The notes: generated by a model from the letters alone, not told the origin. Positions 1 through 11,102 are shown, counted from the first letter of the stretch. The stretch is 64,000 nucleotides of DNA from Heterohyrax brucei (GCA_028571685.1 CM053142.1:125604796-125668795), one strand, 5' to 3'. A program made the numbers and translations.

Positions 1-1535
1 CTAGGACTGCAGGGGAGAGCCCACCCCACACACTTAATGACTGACTACCTGGGCACCTGAGCTGAACACATATAAGAAAAGTAAATGGGTTCCTGGGCTC
101 ACATGTCTAGTAACAGCTCTAACCACCTGGTGACAGGACCTTAGAACTTCAAAGACACCAAAAATCAACTAGCTCATACAATCAGCCTATTTGGCCATTC
201 CAAAACAAAACAAGAAGCTAAAACACAGAAAGCAAACATAAAATACATAAATATAACAACTTACTGCTGACTGGGAGATAACAGGCTAGTATCAAATCAC
301 ATAAAGAGGCAGATCACAATATTGTCAGAAAGCTCCCAAAACAAAGAATCAATAAATCTTCCAGGTAAAGAGAACTTCTTGGAATTATTAAGGTAGAATA
401 CAAATGATTAATATTTAGAACTCTTGAAGAGATCAGGAGGGAGATCAGGAAAAATGCAGCAGAGCATACTGACAAATTGGACAGGCTGCAAGAAACCATT
501 GAGAGACCATACAGAAACTCAGATTAGTAATAAAATAATAGAACCAGGCAACTCAATAGAAGGTCAAATGAGCAACTGAAATAATGGTTGGCAGAATTAC
601 TTAGACTGAAGATCAAGTACATGATACCAACATATTTGAGAAAAAATCAGATAAAAAAATTTTTAATGAAGAAATACTAAGAATTACGTGGTACTCTATT
701 AAGTGGAAAAATCTATGAGTGACTGGAGCACCAGAAGAGGGAGAACAATAGAAAATACAGAGAGAAGTATTAATGATTTGTTGACAGAAAACTTCCCTGA
801 TATCATGAAATATGAGAAGATATCTATCCAATATGCTCATTAAACCACATACAACATAAATGTCAAAAGAAAGGCACTGGGACCTATTATAATCAAACTT
901 GCCAACACCAATGATAAGGAGAGAATTTTTAAAGTGGTTGAAAAATAATCTATAAAGGAGAGTCAATATGACTAAGCTCAGACTACTTGGCAGAAATCAA
1001 GCAGGCAAGAAAGCAATGAGATGACATATACAAAGCCTTCAAGGAAAAAAATTGCCAGCCAAGAATTATATTTCTAGCAAAACTGTCTCTCAGGTATGAT
1101 GATGAAATTGGGGCATTTCTAGATAAACAGAAGCTTTAGGAATTTGAGAAAACCCAACCAAAATTATAAGAAATATTAAAGGAAGTCCTTCAGTTAGAAA
1201 ATCAATTAACATAAGATAACAACCTAAGACTAGAACCGGAACAGAGATACCAGATGTCGACCCAAATAGGGAAATCAGAAAAATAAATTAAAACTAAAAC
1301 ACTGTAAATGGGGAAACAGAGATATTAATATGTTAAAGATGACAACATTACAGCAAAAAAGAGACTACTGCAGCCATAGATCCTTCAGATGGACAGCAAG
1401 TGAAGGTCATACAAATAAAAGACTGATTTAAAATTAGACAAAAAAAAAAGGTAAATACTAAGGTAACCACAAAGGAAATTAACAATCCTACACACCAAAA
1501 TAAAAAACAAGAAAGGCCACACAAAAAGCATTCGT
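1..1535 (+). mobile_element. L1 LINE, 5' UTR, decayed ORF1 and inter-ORF region
   Basis: Sense L1 remnant. Roughly 1-340 resembles L1 5' UTR and the start of ORF1. From about 345 to 1215 the sequence follows L1 ORF1: a lysine/glutamate-rich coiled-coil region, then the RNA-binding and C-terminal part ending near 1215. It shares a run with ORF1 of the L1 at 51421-57270 (compare 735-765 with 53040-53062). Stops and frameshifts interrupt every frame, so no ORF1 protein can be made. From 1240 to 1535 the A-rich sequence looks like the inter-ORF or early ORF2 region of an old L1. The left end lies outside the window and ORF2 is missing. Confidence 0.75.
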
Positions 1536-1800
1536 TACCCTACAAGTGCCCACTCTTTGCTTGACACAAAAATGCAGTGGTGAATAAAAAAGGCATGGTC
1601 TCACCGACATGGAACCATAGGCTAGTGAGAGTGACAAATATCTGTTAAAAAAAAAAAAACACATAAAATTTAATCACACAACTACCAACAGGAACATGTA
1701 AAGGAAAAGACTGGTTTTTACGAATGAGAAACTAACAGGTACTTAACACAAAGGTTGGGAAAGACCCCTTTGAAGAAATAACATTTAAACTGAAATTTAA
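1536..1800 (-). repeat. L2-like LINE fragment, antisense
   Basis: Reads like the antisense of the L2 3' region: a phrase about a product being carried in an animate-looking 'gtgaataaaaaaggcatgg' context followed by a short block near 1770-1795 typical of antisense L2. An A-run splits it near 1648. Similarity is judged by eye against the recalled consensus and the fragment is diverged. Confidence 0.45.
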
Positions 1801-1947
1801 AAAATAAGCTGTCGCTTGCTTATCTCCTCTATTGTCTTTAAAAATTACATATTTTATTAATATTTATACTTCGATATTAACAATAAAGCAACAAGTATGG
1901 AAAAGAAATTGTTTGATATATTTAGGGATAAATTGTATATGACGGTG
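1801..1947. other. AT-rich unassigned spacer
   Basis: Short AT-rich stretch between the L2-like fragment and the MaLR-like LTR. I see no gene, repeat or site that I can name. Confidence 0.5.
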
Positions 1948-2370
1948 TCATGGGTTGAACTGTGTCCCCCAGGAAGGTATGTTCAGTGCTAACCCACTGA
2001 TTCTGTAACTGTGGCCTTCTTTGGAAATGAGATTTTGCTTTCGTTATCAGTTAAGGTGAAGCAGTCATATCCATGGAGTAGAGAGGGTTCTGATCCCAGT
2101 GGTCTCTGAGTAGTGTTTCATAAAACGGGAGAAAAAACAGCGAGAGAGAATCACACAGGGGAAAGACAGATGCCATGAGAAGACATGATCTACAAGCCAA
2201 GGAATACCAAGAAACACCCAAAGCTACTAACAGCTGGAAGAGATGAGGAAGGACATTCCCCAAGACGGGACACAGGCAAAGCTAGGTCATGTGGATACCC
2301 TAAATTTCCCTTGAACTGGGTGAAAATTTATGTTCTTTCAGGGCACCCAAGTTTTGGTGTTTCAGCTGGA
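1948..2370 (+). mobile_element. MaLR-like LTR (ERVL-MaLR type), sense
   Basis: The start (about 1950-1970, 'gggttgaactgtgtccccc') and the block near 2015-2035 ('tttggaaatgagattttgc') match the usual opening of mammalian MaLR-like LTRs, as does the 'ctacaagccaaggaatacc' block near 2190. It is truncated by the SINE that begins near 2371. There is no retroviral coding sequence. It is similar in style, but not in detail, to the solo LTR at 23451-23969. Confidence 0.55.
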
Positions 2371-2489
2371 GCCTGATTGCCCAATGATTAAGAACTGGTC
2401 TGCTAAACGAAAGGTGGGCAGTTTGAATCAACCAGCTGCTCCTTGGAAACTCTATGGGGCAGTTCCACTGTGTCCTATAGGGTTGCTAC
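2371..2489 (+). repeat. AfroSINE copy, 3'-truncated
   Basis: tRNA-like head with the 'gctgctaaccaaaaggt...cagtttgaatc' arrangement, where the B-box-like part carries mutations. The body reads 'ccttggaaactctatgggg' followed by 'ctatagggttgcta'. The usual tail is missing. Confidence 0.8.
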
Positions 2490-2537
2490 ATGCTGAAATG
2501 AATTAGGTGACAAGTTTAGATTCTAGTCTCATTGGCC

Positions 2538-2688
2538 TGAGTGGTGTAGCAGTTATGCATTTGGCTGCTAACAAAAAGGTCAGCAGTTCAAATCTACTAG
2601 CTGTTCCCCAGAAACCCTACAGAACAGTTCTGCTCTCACCTACAGGGTAACTATGAGTCGACTCAACTCAACAGCTGTGGGGTTTTTG

Positions 2689-2720
<32 letters not shown>

Positions 2721-2756
2721 GGTGGTGGTGGTGTGTGTGTGTGTGTGTGTGTGTGT
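2538..2756 (+). repeat. AfroSINE copy with expanded microsatellite tail
   Basis: Complete SINE with a tRNA-like head near 2540-2600, body to 2640, and the 3' tail 'ctatgagtcgactcaactca' at about 2651-2670. The normally T/G-rich tail has expanded into three successive arrays, (TTG)n, (GGT)n and (GT)n, between about 2684 and 2756. The translated 60-residue frame over it is low complexity and is not a gene. Confidence 0.85.
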
Positions 2757-2839
2757 CCTATTTTGTGATGGCAGCCATATGAAACCAAGACAGCTGGTTA
2801 ACAAGATCATACAACTGGAGTGTAAACTACTTTGACTGC

Positions 2840-3359
2840 TATCTTAGGTATCTAATGCTGCTATAAGAGAAATACCACAAGGAAGGAGTGACTTTAACAA
2901 AGAGAAAATTCGTCTCTCACAGTCCAGGAGGCTGGAAGTCTGAATTCAGGGTGCCAGCTCCAGGGGAAGGCTTTCTGTCTCAACTCTCGGGGAGGGTCCT
3001 TGTCACCATTTTTCTCCTGGTCTAGGAGATTCTTGGTGAAGGTATTCTGGGTCCAAAGATTTTTACCCCCTTCTGGATTTTCGTTCTTGGTGCCATGAGG
3101 TCTGTCTCCTCTCTGCTTGATTCTCTTTTTTGTACCTCAAAAGAGCATGACTCAAATGTAGCCTAATCCTGTAGTTTGACTCCTCCCTCAGTAGCATAAT
3201 CACTTCTAACCTGCCTGAATTACATCCTGGACATCAGGATTTACAGCACATAGTAAAATTCCACCAAATCACAAAGCGAGGGACAACCACACAGGGTTAA
3301 AAATCATGGCCCAGCCAAGTCGACACATATTTTGGGTGGACACAATTCGATCCTTGACA
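2840..3359 (-). mobile_element. MaLR-like LTR, antisense, about 520 bp
   Basis: Begins with a 'tcttagg...gctgctataa' block and ends in 'acaattcgatccttgaca', which is the antisense layout of MLT1-type LTRs. The same arrangement recurs at 29063-29523, 30402-30510 plus 34202-34496, 34497-34862 and 40939-41428. The element therefore belongs to a family with at least five copies here. There is no adjoining internal region, so it is a solo LTR. Confidence 0.65.
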
Positions 3360-3366
3360 AAACTAT

Positions 3367-3405
3367 ATCAGTCTACTGTATCAGTCTACTGTATCAGTCT
3401 ACAGT
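3367..3405 (+). repeat. 13-bp tandem triplication
   Basis: Three head-to-tail copies of atcagtctactgt. The first two are identical; the third has one change (acagt). Confidence 0.9.
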
Positions 3406-4030
3406 CTTAGCGTATATAAACAATCTTAAATTATCAGTGGCATATCACAACAAGCATTTATTTTAACAGCTCTGAGGGTTGGCTAGGGTTCAGGAAATTC
3501 AGGCTAGGAATGTCTGAGAAGTTCAGCTCCAGAGTCTATGGCTAGAGTGGCTTCACTCTGGCCTGGTTCTGCTCCACATTTTGGACTAGTAGCCTCTTCT
3601 TCTCATGGCAGTGGGAAGCAGAAACATGGGAGTCCTCTTAAGTACTAAAAAAAAATACAAACAAAGCTTTTGCCAGCAAGCTGATTACAAATCATGGCAA
3701 CCATAGTAGGACAGAATAGAACTGTCCCATAGGGTCTTGAAGGCTATAACCTTGATTGAAGCTGACTGCCACATCTCTGTCCCACAGAGCATCTGGTACC
3801 TACCAATCAACAATCCTTTGGTTCACAGTCAAGCATTTAACCACTGCACCAACAGAGCTCCTTTCTGTTAATTCAAAACTGGCATACTGTAACTTCTACC
3901 CCATTCCACTGGCCAAAGCAAGTCTTGTAGCTGAACAAAAAACCAAGAGGCAAAGAAGTATATTTCACCCACTATGAGGCCATGGCAAAGTTGTAGTTAT
4001 AGAGAAAGCTCAAGTATTGTGGCCAGTAAT
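3406..4030 (-). repeat. Old interspersed repeat split by a SINE
   Basis: 3406-3645 and 3862-4030 read as two halves of one old LTR-like or DNA-transposon-like repeat. Signs are 'aacagctctgagggttggc', 'cactctggcctggttctgc' and, after the SINE, 'cactggccaaagcaagtc'. The SINE at 3668-3861 lies between them. I cannot name the family with certainty. Confidence 0.4.
3668..3861 (-). repeat. AfroSINE, long variant, antisense
   Basis: Antisense tail at about 3668-3700, then the middle insert typical of the long variant ('gaagctgactgccacatc', 3759-3776), then the antisense tRNA-like head ending 'ttaaccactgcaccaacag' near 3855. Confidence 0.8.
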
Positions 4031-4272
4031 GTAATCTACCACAGTTGCTATGGATTAAACTAATGGATATATTCCTAATAGAAATATGCATCAATACTAT
4101 CTCCAGTGAAAATAATAGGCTTCAATAAATGTATTAACAAATTAATACATTTTTAAGTGTGTGACCAATGTACATGTAAAAAGACTCAACTAGCTTGGCT
4201 AGCTATAGTGAATAAAGTCCAGGTGACAGATCCCTAAATCATGGTAAAAAATTAAAAAAACAAAACAAAACA
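4031..4272. other. Unassigned AT-rich sequence
   Basis: No gene or clear repeat seen. An A-rich run near 4247-4268 directly precedes the next SINE. Confidence 0.5.
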
Positions 4273-4426
4273 CTGACCTAGTGGTTAAGAGCTACTGCTG
4301 TTAACCAAAAGATCAGCAGTTCAAATCCACAGATACTCCTTGGAAACTGTATGAGGCAGTTCTATTCTGTCCTTTAGGGTTTCTATGAGTTATAAGTGAC
4401 TCAACAGCCACAAGTTGTTTGGGTTA
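4273..4426 (+). repeat. AfroSINE copy
   Basis: Head 'cctagtggttaagagctac', B-box-like 'agcagttcaaatcc', body 'tactccttggaaactgtatg' and tail with 'gactcaacagccacaag'. First of four sense copies in 820 bp. Confidence 0.85.
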
Positions 4427-4589
4427 TTAGTTTCCCAGGCAGTTTTAACACTAGCCCTAAACTTACTGCTGTTGCTACTCTACATTCCAGGAATATTTGC
4501 TGAATACAGTAAGGAATGTAAAACACTAAGAACTGGAGAGAAAACATGCAAGTCTGAAACAATTACTCTAACTTAGTTTCCTAAACTAA

Positions 4590-4733
4590 TAGAGTAGTGT
4601 AGTGGTCAAGTGCTACAGCTGCTAACCAGTTCAAATCTGCCAAGTGCTCTTTGGAAACTTTGTGGGGCAGTTCTGCTCAATCTACGGAGTCACTATGAGT
4701 TGGAGTCAGCTTGACAGCAGTGCGTTTGGTTTT
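4590..4733 (+). repeat. AfroSINE copy with short deletion in the head
   Basis: 'gtagtgtagtggtcaagtgc' head; the run after 'gctgctaacc' jumps directly to 'agttcaaatctgcc', so about ten bases of the usual head are missing. Tail 'ggagtcagcttgacagcag' is followed by T-rich sequence. Confidence 0.85.
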
Positions 4734-4750
4734 TTGGTCATTTCCTTAAA

Positions 4751-4937
4751 GGAACCCTGGTGACATATCCTGGTAGTGTAGTGGTTAAAGGCTATGGGCT
4801 GCTAACCAAAAGGTTGGCAGTTCAAATCCACCAGACATTCCTTGGAAACCTGATGGGGCAGTTCTACTCTGTCCTTATAGAGTCATTATGAATCAAGGTT
4901 GACTGGAAGGCAGTAAGTTTGGGTCTGTTTGTTTTTG
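4751..4937 (+). repeat. AfroSINE copy
   Basis: Full head, body and tail. It begins with the extended 'ggaaccctggtg' lead and ends in a 'gtttgggtctgtttgttttt' tail that runs straight into the next copy. Confidence 0.85.
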
Positions 4938-5094
4938 TGACCCAGTGTTTAAGAATTTGGCAGCTAACCAAAAGGTGAGCAACTGAATTCACCAGCTACT
5001 TCTTGGAAACTCTGTGAAGCAGTTCCACTCAGTCTTACAGAGTTACTATGACTCAGAATCAAATAGACGTCAACGGGTCCTGGTTTGGATTTCA
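4938..5094 (+). repeat. AfroSINE copy inserted at the tail of the previous one
   Basis: Head 'gacccagtgtttaagaattt' follows the T-rich tail of the upstream SINE without a gap. Tail 'cctggtttggattt' ends near 5094. Confidence 0.8.
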
Positions 5095-5480
5095 TTAAAG
5101 GGCAGAAATGTCATTGAAAAAATAAAAGTCATAACACAGAGCTTATCATGAAACAAGAACTCTAGGCAAGAACTGCTCTTTTGCCCCTTATCTCCACTCT
5201 ACCCATTGATATTTATGACTAAACATTACCTAATTTTTTCAGGTTGCCATCAATTCAAACCCACTGCAACATGATATGTTTCAGAGTAAAATGATGCATA
5301 ATTTTCAGTGACTGTAATCTTTCAGTAGTAGGTCACTGGGCTTTTCTTACCAGACACTTCTGGTAAGTGAAACTTATACAGAGGCAGAGATCTATGAATA
5401 TGTAAAAGATAAATTTGATAGTTCTTAACTTAAAATTAGGGACCAAGTTAATTTACCTCAAGTTCTCAGATATGGCATCA
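5095..5480. other. Unassigned unique sequence
   Basis: About 390 bases without gene or recognisable repeat. Confidence 0.5.
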
Positions 5481-6121
5481 TTTTGTTTTTCATTCTAGTA
5501 TTTGATTGTTATTAAGTAAAAGTTCACAACCCAAGTCAAATAGCCATAAAAAACTGTGCACATATCTCTGTGCAACTCTAGCTGCTCTCCCAACCTTATG
5601 ACAGCACATTCCCTCTTTCCATTCCATATTCCTATATTCACTTAACCAACTTCGGTCCCCTTCTCTCCACCCTCCTGTCTTATTTCTACAGAGTGCTCTG
5701 ACAGCATCATGTCTTACAGTCCAGTCTGATTTTTGCCTGAAGAGTTGTCTTTGGTACTGGTTTCAGCTCTGGTCTAGCAGCAAGTCTAGGGGCCATGGTC
5801 TCAGGGGACCCTCCAGGATATCAGACCATCAGGTCTGGCCTTTTAATGGAATTCTAGATCTATACCCTATTTTGCTCCTGCTACAATGTGGGGTCTTCAC
5901 TGCGTTCCCTGTCAAGGCAGTCCTTGGTGGTGGCCAGATACCGTCTAATTCTTCTCATCTCGTGTTGATATAGTCTCTGAGTCATGTGGCCCCTTCTGTC
6001 TCCTTGGCTCATATTTTCCTCCTTTGATGTCCTTCATTCTCCTCTGTTCCAGGTGGATTTGGATGAGTTGATGTTCCTTAGATGGCAGCTTGCTAGCTTT
6101 TAAGACCCCAGACACTTTTTT
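5481..6121 (-). mobile_element. L1 LINE 3' UTR, antisense
   Basis: On the minus strand this reads as an L1 3' UTR: the 'ggggtcttaaaagctagcaa' block at 6086-6105, then 'ctggccaccaccaaggactg', then the terminal part with 'aacttttacttaataacaat' near 5505-5525. It lacks ORF2 and is therefore 5' truncated. Its 5' end abuts the 5' end of the next L1, giving a head-to-head pair. Confidence 0.75.
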
Positions 6122-7410
6122 AGATCACATGAAAACAAGAAAGACACAGAATCATGGGCATTCACACTAACAGATGCATACACACAAATGCTTATTGCAG
6201 CACAGAACACAATAGCAAAAAGTTGGAATCAACCCAGATGCCCAACAACAGATAAATAGATAAACTATAGTATATATACTCAGTGGAACACTATGCAATG
6301 ACAAAAAACAATGATAACTTTAGGAAGCATCTCATAATCTAGTTTCAATTGGAGTTAAGTGAAAATAGTCAGCAGCAGGACAAATATTGTATGAGACCCC
6401 TACTATAAGGACTTAAAAACAGACTCATGTACAGAGGAAAAGACTCTGATGGCTGCAAGGGTGGGAAGGGAGAGAGAGGGCTGGTCATAGATTAGATAGC
6501 TGATAGAAATTTGGTTGGGTTAAAGCAGTGACAGTACACATTAGAAAAAGATCAGTATTAACTGAACTTTAACATAATATTATTATTCCTCCAATCATAA
6601 GTGGCTTTGGCCAATCATAACCTAATATTGCTAGGACAGAGTAGCAGGGGTAGGGATCTGGGGACTGTGCTCTCGGGGGACATTGAGGCCCAATTGGCAT
6701 AATTAGTGTATTGCTAAGAGAGTCTTCTGTACCCCATATTGGCAAGTGGCATCTGGGGTCTTAGAAGCTAGCAAGCTGCCCTCTGAGGCACACCAAATGG
6801 TCCCAACTCAACAGGAACTGACGGCCACCAAGGACCAAACTACATGAGGGAAAGAGAACCCAGAAGACAGGCAAACCACATGAGTGGGTGACTGCATTGA
6901 CATGTGACTGGAGGAACTAGATAGTTCCCAGCCACCACCAATGACAGCCATGATGGGGCTCACAAAGTTGAGTCTTATTGGCAACACCAGAATGAAAAGG
7001 GGTGTACCTGAGAACTCCACTAAAACACCACAATTAACAGTCCCTGGGCCTTGCATGGCCCCTGGTTCTGATGCTGCCCTTGTCCATAAACCATTACTGA
7101 GGTCAGCTCTTCAGACAGAAATGGACTGGACTTGGTGACGCAGAGTGACCATATCACGTGTGCACTTATGGTTCTATGCATCTATATCATCCTGCTGGCC
7201 TCTTACTGAAGGAGGGGGAGAGGGTAAAGAGGAGGGGACAGGAGATTGTGAGGAGTATGTGACACGTATAGAATGGATAGGAGGAGTGCGCTGTCACCGG
7301 GCTGGGAGAGCACTGGGAGCTGCACATAGATGGGCATGTACATTTGTATTGGGTTGTACACTGTCACTCAATCACAATAAATTAAAAAAAAAAAGAAAAG
7401 AAAAGGCAAC
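6122..7410 (+). mobile_element. L1 LINE 3' end: ORF2 C-terminus and 3' UTR with A-tail
   Basis: 6125-6470 corresponds to the end of L1 ORF2 (block 'gcaaaaagttggaatcaacc' at 6217-6236, also present at 24835 and 56070). The 3' UTR follows, with the 'ggggtcttagaagctagcaa' block at 6755-6774. It ends with 'cactcaatcacaataaatt' and an A-rich tail near 7380-7410. Short frames over the 3' UTR are not genes. No clear TSD was found. Confidence 0.85.
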
Positions 7411-7447
7411 GTGAAAAACGAGAAGCGATGGCTGGAAGCATATCTTG

Positions 7448-7498
7448 TACCTGACAAACCAAAGCTAAGTGCCCTCGAGTCGGATCCGACTCATGGCG
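7448..7498 (-). repeat. SINE/RTE 3'-tail fragment, antisense
   Basis: Contains 'cgagtcggatccgactcatg', the antisense of the tail shared by AfroSINE and RTE. Only about 50 bases remain. Confidence 0.6.
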
Positions 7499-7539
7499 TA
7501 ATCGCTAAAACCAAGACTGTCATGGCCACAATGTAGTCT

Positions 7540-7935
7540 GATGACCTCAGCCTTTCTCATGTGTTATTGCTCAGAATCCATGGGGTTTTAGAGCTGGAAG
7601 TGGCCATAGAAGCCACAAGGTCTACTAGCACCCATTCTGACAGAATAGGAATTGAAATAGGAAACTTCAAATTCAAAGTCACATGGAAACAGTAGAAATT
7701 GGGACTAGAACAGATTCTGTGCCCATTTCAATATTCAGAAAGTATCTTAAAAGCCTGAAAAAGTAGAAAGACACTTGATAGAAGATCTGTATAATATTTG
7801 TGGACTTTGAGCAAATTACTTGATCACTCTCTACCTTATAATCCACAGTTACAAAACCGCAATAAAATAATTTTCTTATGCATTGTTATTAGGACTCCAT
7901 AAGATAATACATGTAAAAGTGCCTTTAAACTATTT
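7540..7935 (+). repeat. Ancient SINE sequence (MIR-type) in two blocks
   Basis: 7785-7935 follows the sense MIR core and 3' end ('gactttgagcaaattacttg', 'taatacatgtaaaagtgcct'). The preceding block 7540-7720 ('agagctggaagtggccatag', 'aattgggactagaacag') looks like a second old mammalian SINE-like repeat, less certain. Confidence 0.6.
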
Positions 7936-9249
7936 AGGCATGGTCATAAACTGGTTGTCCCAAGTTTTTGGCTCAAAATTTTTAAAAGCATTTTGAATTT
8001 TTTAAACCTGTAAACTTCATATTAAAGTCTGGAGTTTTGGGTTCACTTTAAAAATAAGAAAATCTGAAAGTATGGGATCTGCATTTCCCCATAGCCACAA
8101 TGGGATTGTCATTAATAACAGCTCTGGCCACCACGCACGCTCCTACACTCTCCATGTGTCATAGTTCTTATCAGCCCACATTATTCATCAGTGTAAATAC
8201 CTTGCATGTAGAATACCCACCTTTGATTTAAGATTTGATTCAAGTACCAAACTTTATTATGATTTAGCCATAGGGATCATAATGCTTACTTAACACAGGT
8301 TCAGCTGGAACCAAGTAAAATAAAATCTGTGAAACAGATACAAAGTTTATAGGACTAGGATACAGAAGCAGAAGCATTTGTAAAAATCATAAGCCACTTT
8401 TTACAAAATAATTCTTAGATATAGTGGCCTATCTACATTTATTTTATTTCTGTTGTAAGCTAGTCTATTTGTAAAGAGAATGAGACATTGGCATGAACCT
8501 ATTTTCTCCTTACAAGTTTGTAATTCCATCAGCATTTTTTATTCCTGAACACTAGCACAAGTTTGCACAGAAGTGCCCAGAGAAACTATGGTTCTAGAAT
8601 GTCTTCAGCTGCCTGCCTCCACCTGCTGGTTTCAACAGTTAGGAGACAAGCGTGAATCTCACTAAAAGGAAATATAAAAAGTCAGAAGAAAAGCTCCTGC
8701 TCTGCCTGTACTACAAGTCCATTTATCTTTCTCTTGTTGTTCAAGTTTAATATTCAAAACACTGTTTTTTGTAAAATGTAGTTTTGAAGTATAAAATAAT
8801 TCAGTTGATGCCAACTTTGGAATGCATGATAGTTACATTTGATTAGGTGCATCACAAAATAATTTTCCATTTTAAACTCTGCCGAGAATTCAGAAAAGCA
8901 ATGCATTGCTTCCTTCCAGTACTTTTTTTCCTCCCGTGCCATTATGATGATTATAATTTACTTTTAAAGAGATGCTGTAATATGATCAGGCATGAGTGGC
9001 AGAGACTGCTGACTTTTCAGCAATACAAGTTGCCTCTGTCATTCCCTGTCACCACAGCAATGTGATTTGCTTGGCAAACGAGCTGTAACTGAAGTAACAT
9101 ATCACTATACGGAGAAGCGTTTGTTTAACTCTGTGCTCTACTTCACTTTTTTCTCTACTGCAGGAGATGTGGAACCCTCAACGTTCTGGGAATCTGACTG
9201 ACTAATGAGCAGCTCGCCTCTGCTGACCTCACTGGACTTGTACCCATCA
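7936..9249. other. Unique sequence, no gene seen
   Basis: About 1.3 kb that I cannot assign to a repeat. Two overlapping opposite-strand frames at 8754-9065 show no family resemblance and no convincing splice or start context, and are treated as chance. The block 8560-8720 is less AT-rich than its surroundings and includes an E-box, cacctg, near 8619. Confidence 0.5.
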
Positions 9250-9380
9250 CCATCAATAGGAACCCTGTTAGGACAGAGTAGAACTGGCGCCATAGCATTT
9301 CCAAGGAGCAGCTGGTGAATTTGAACTGCTGACCTCTTGGTTAGCAGTTGAATGCTTAACCACTGTACCACCAAGGCTCC
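9250..9380 (-). repeat. AfroSINE copy, antisense
   Basis: Antisense body 'ggacagagtagaactggcgc' (9271-9290) and head ending 'taaccactgtaccaccaagg' near 9376. The tail side is truncated. Confidence 0.85.
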
Positions 9381-10570
9381 ACTGGACATGTAGTGGGGGC
9401 AAAAAAAGGAGTGAACTTCCATAGTTTGAGATATTGAGAGGTGTTTGTCATCACTGCATCACGTAATTTATCCTAACTGACACAGAGACATGAAAGAACT
9501 TTTTAATTAGATGCTTATTTTTATTCAGTAATTAATCTAAATAATTTAAGTATGAGAAGTAAATGTTTTGTTTGTCTATGAGTTGATATTGGTCAATCTC
9601 AAGGATAATAAAAATGTGATACTAGAAAGCACCTATATTGACACACAGCACAAGTGTGGGTACTTTTTCTAAACTGATAAGAACAAGCTATGAAAATATT
9701 CTATATTTCAACATGTATTCCAGTTACAGCATCCTGGGTAACACTAGAGTGGTTATTTTGTTTTGTTGTTTAAAGTCTACCAATGCCACACAAAATGACC
9801 AATATGCCCTTGGACAGTCAGAGATGTGTTGCCTCACTCTAGAAGTGTTATGTGTGAGCTTACCTATGTGTGTTCTCACATGGTGTACATCTTTCCTCAT
9901 TGTCTACGTTTTTAAAATAGTTGGTCTGGATATTCTTAGTCAAACCTTAAATCATCTTACTCTATCTCGGGCTTATTTCTTTTTTAATCTATACATTTAA
10001 ATTGGAACTTCTCAAAGCTTGTTTCACAGTCTTCTCTCTAACCCCTATAAATATGACCACTGCCATATACTTGCTATTAAAGAAATGGTAATAATTAATG
10101 AAAATATCAGTGACGTGATTTTTATTTTATTACTCAGGTTGACTTCAATGTCTTATATCTAACATTAAACTGCAAAAACTTCATGCTTCTTTGGTGACAA
10201 AGATTCTAATATGTAAAAACATTTCAAGTATTTAAAAATCTAATGTCAAGTCAATATGCACATCTCAGTTTTTTAGAATTTGAGAGAAACTGGTGTTCTC
10301 CTTTTTGTTTCTTTCTGCATGTGAAACCAGAAAATTATTTTCCAGTATTTTTAATTTCCCATAATCATTGTAGTATCCTACTGTAGTAGTCTTATGTCTA
10401 TCAATACTCTAATTGTCTTATGTAGCATACATACATGAGATTTTCCCAGCAATTAAATTTAAACATATTAGCATTATCCTGAGTCAGAAAAGTCTAAAGA
10501 TAGTAATCCAGAATAGGATGTGTAGCAGACACAACTCCCCTGAGGAATAATTTGTATTGCTAAATTCATA
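9381..10570. other. Unique AT-rich sequence
   Basis: About 1.2 kb without a supported gene or named repeat. The 120-codon frame at 9638-10000 is the longest open stretch here. It has no recognisable domain and ends in an aromatic, T-rich run, so it is treated as chance. Confidence 0.5.
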
Positions 10571-10880
10571 AAAAGAACTTTCCAATTGGACTTGGCAATG
10601 CAGAGTGACCATATATTGGAAGCACTTTATGGTTCTATACATCTATAGGATATCATCTTGCTGACCTCTGGCTGGAGGAAGGGGAGTGGATGGAGAGGAG
10701 GGGAAAGGAGACTGTTGGGAGGATGAGACATGTGTGGAGCAGAGAGGAATAGTGTGCAGTCACCGGACAGGGAGAGCAGTGGAATCTGCATATAGGTGGG
10801 CATGTAAATTTATACGTGAATGTACATTTTCACTCAGTTATGTTAAATAAAAATAAAAAAATAAAAAAAAGAACTTTCCA
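10571..10880 (+). mobile_element. Short 5'-truncated L1 insertion with perfect target-site duplication
   Basis: 10585-10866 is the terminal part of the L1 3' UTR followed by an interrupted A-tail. It is nearly the same sequence as 25774-26043. The 14-base direct repeat aaaagaactttcca flanks it exactly at 10571-10584 and 10867-10880, and begins with the AAAA expected at an L1 endonuclease cut. A perfect TSD and close similarity to the other copy suggest a relatively young insertion. Confidence 0.93.
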
Positions 10881-11102
10881 AGAATTGGGGTCCATAAAAG
10901 TCCAAGAGTGAAAAATTGTATGCTTCCCACATACCTCAAAGCCCTAAGCATCTTTGTGAGTACATGGTGTTGTGTTTAAAGATATTGGTTAGATAGTTTC
11001 CAAAATGCCATCTAGGATTACATTTTATGTCTGTCAGAAACTGCACTGTCTAATGGCAAGGCAGGATTTCCTGAAGATGTGTTCCACCTTAGTATAACGT
11101 AT
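10881..11102. other. Unassigned unique sequence
   Basis: Nothing recognisable between the L1 and the next SINE. Confidence 0.5.

Noticed and set aside
2653..2835. Frame with long L, V and VC runs.
   Set aside because: Pure translation of the TTG/GGT/GT microsatellite in a SINE tail.
6808..7414. Cluster of short frames on both strands.
   Set aside because: All fall within an L1 3' UTR and recur in the same place in the other copies (25339-25798, 59339-59635).
9638..10000. 120-codon plus-strand frame in unique sequence.
   Set aside because: No family resemblance, no Kozak-type start or splice sites, T-rich composition; a frame of this length is expected by chance in AT-rich DNA of this size.
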